From an uncultured Verrucomicrobiota bacterium (lineage in GTDB: Bacteria; Verrucomicrobiota; Verrucomicrobiia; Chthoniobacterales; SZAS-18), in NCBI GenBank assembly GCA_937873255.1, contig CALMVM010000516.1, positions 1 through 15,055 on the forward strand: 15,055 nt of DNA, written 5' to 3'. Shown one piece after another: positions 14,286 through 15,055 of the stretch. A program made the position numbers and the translations under genes. The notes beneath the pieces were generated by a model that was not told where the DNA came from, ran no database searches, and worked only from the letters and a program-made list of their open reading frames with translations. Positions within the stretch are counted from its first letter, which is position 1, and every line of letters starts with the position of its first letter.

Positions 14286-14308
14286 CCCTTTACCCAACAC
14301 ACCGGTTT

Positions 14309-15055
14309 ATGCGTGGGTCCGCGTGGCGGCTCGCGGCGGCCTTCCTGGCTACGGTGGGACTAACATCCCCCGCAGCCAGCGGCCAGCAGGGACCCACCGT
14401 CCGGGTGGCCCCCGCTTCCCGAGGTCCGACCCGGCCCTCGGTGTCCGTCAGCCCCAGCGACGACCCACTCAACGACCCGGCCGCCAACCTCAAACGACAA
14501 CTCAAGGAGACCGAAGACCGGCTGCACGCTTACGAAGCGGAAAACGAAGCCCTGCGCCGGCGCAACGATAAGAACAAGGAAGCGATCCACACCCTCACCG
14601 AAAGCTTGGCCGTGGCCAACGCCGAGTGCGAGGTGTTCCGTCGCCAGAGTGGAGAACAACGGTTGAAGATGGAGGCACTCGGCCTCGCTTCGGTCGGAGA
14701 CAACAAGGAGGCCCTCGAACAACGCCTCCTGCAAGCCGTGCGCGACCTGGCGCTCGTCCGTGACGAAAAGGACGAACTCGCCGAACGCCTCGTGGCCCTC
14801 TCCGAATCCATCATGCTCTACCTGAAGACGGCCAGCAACAGCGACCCCAAGCTGCGCATGGAGATCGAAGGCCAACTCCGACAGGCCAACAAATCGGTGG
14901 ACGAGGCGGCGACGAAAGACGCTGGCCCGGCCGGGGAAGCCCCGGCGGACCTTTCCAACGGGCGGGTGTTGAGCTTCAAGGAGGAATATTCGCTGATCGT
15001 CGTCAACCTCGGCAGCCGCCAGGGCGTGAAGGTGGGAACCCCGTTCCTCGTCACC
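14309..15055 (+). CDS. Exported coiled-coil protein, 3' end beyond the window
   Basis: The frame is open from the ATG at 14309 to the window edge (249 codons, no stop). Residues 1-25 form a signal peptide (MRGSAWRLAAAFL, cleavage near PAASG|QQ), followed by a Pro/Ser/Arg-rich linker to about 58. Two charged helical stretches, 57-112 and 130-170, have Leu/Ala heptad-like spacing and are probably coiled coils. After a low-complexity Ala/Gly/Pro linker comes NGRVLSFKEEYSLIVVNLGS followed by RQGVKVGTPFLV (217-248). This small beta domain resembles the MreC or FlgT C-terminal type (conserved N-x-G-S, G-V, G-x-x-F). It is presumably periplasmic or envelope-associated. I recognise no named family. 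The link to ribosomal genes is positional only. Confidence 0.8.
   Translation, partial: MRGSAWRLAAAFLATVGLTSPAASGQQGPTVRVAPASRGPTRPSVSVSPSDDPLNDPAANLKRQLKETEDRLHAYEAENEALRRRNDKNKEAIHTLTESLAVANAECEVFRRQSGEQRLKMEALGLASVGDNKEALEQRLLQAVRDLALVRDEKDELAERLVALSESIMLYLKTASNSDPKLRMEIEGQLRQANKSVDEAATKDAGPAGEAPADLSNGRVLSFKEEYSLIVVNLGSRQGVKVGTPFLVT

Noticed and set aside
1..15055. CRISPR arrays, tRNA or rRNA genes, transposases, phage genes or defence islands
   Set aside because: None seen: no regularly spaced repeats, no cloverleaf-like or rRNA stretches, and no recombinase or defence-type proteins apart from the single Uma2-like gene.

Overview
The window looks like a high-GC Gram-negative bacterial chromosome, most probably from Verrucomicrobiota. 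This rests on family resemblance, on secreted proteins whose signal peptides end in A|Q, on nearly universal lack of Shine-Dalgarno sequences, and on palindromic intergenic repeats. No rRNA is present to confirm it. No CRISPR array, prophage, insertion sequence, tRNA or biosynthetic cluster was seen. The second half is a ribosomal-protein operon.

Region 1 (1-7446) is a patchwork of single genes. It holds an ABC-F type ATPase gene on the minus strand, broken by an in-frame TAA in its second ATPase domain. Next come a secreted DUF5694-type protein (+), a 109-bp inverted-repeat element, a secreted protein of unknown function (-), and a Tat-exported bicupin oxalate decarboxylase (-) followed by its own intrinsic terminator. 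Then come a tropinone-reductase-like SDR oxidoreductase (+), tRNA-guanine transglycosylase tgt (-), and a lower-GC Uma2-family nuclease-like gene (+).

Region 2 (7447-14285) is the str-S10 ribosomal cluster, all on the plus strand: rpsL, rpsG, fusA, rpsJ, rplC, rplD, rplW, rplB, rpsS. A probable promoter and a strong hairpin-plus-T-tract terminator or attenuator precede rpsL. A second intrinsic terminator lies between rpsG and fusA, so the elongation factor may be expressed separately from the two ribosomal proteins. tuf is absent from its usual place between fusA and rpsJ. A 122-bp nested palindrome sits between rplW and rplB.

Region 3 (14286-15055): where rplV would follow rpsS in the canonical S10 operon, there is instead an exported coiled-coil protein that runs off the window end. 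The ribosomal cluster is therefore broken or interrupted after rpsS. The items most worth checking are the ABC-F lesion, the two palindromic elements, the remodelled operon order and the Tat-exported oxalate decarboxylase. I do not see evidence for an entirely new multi-gene system.
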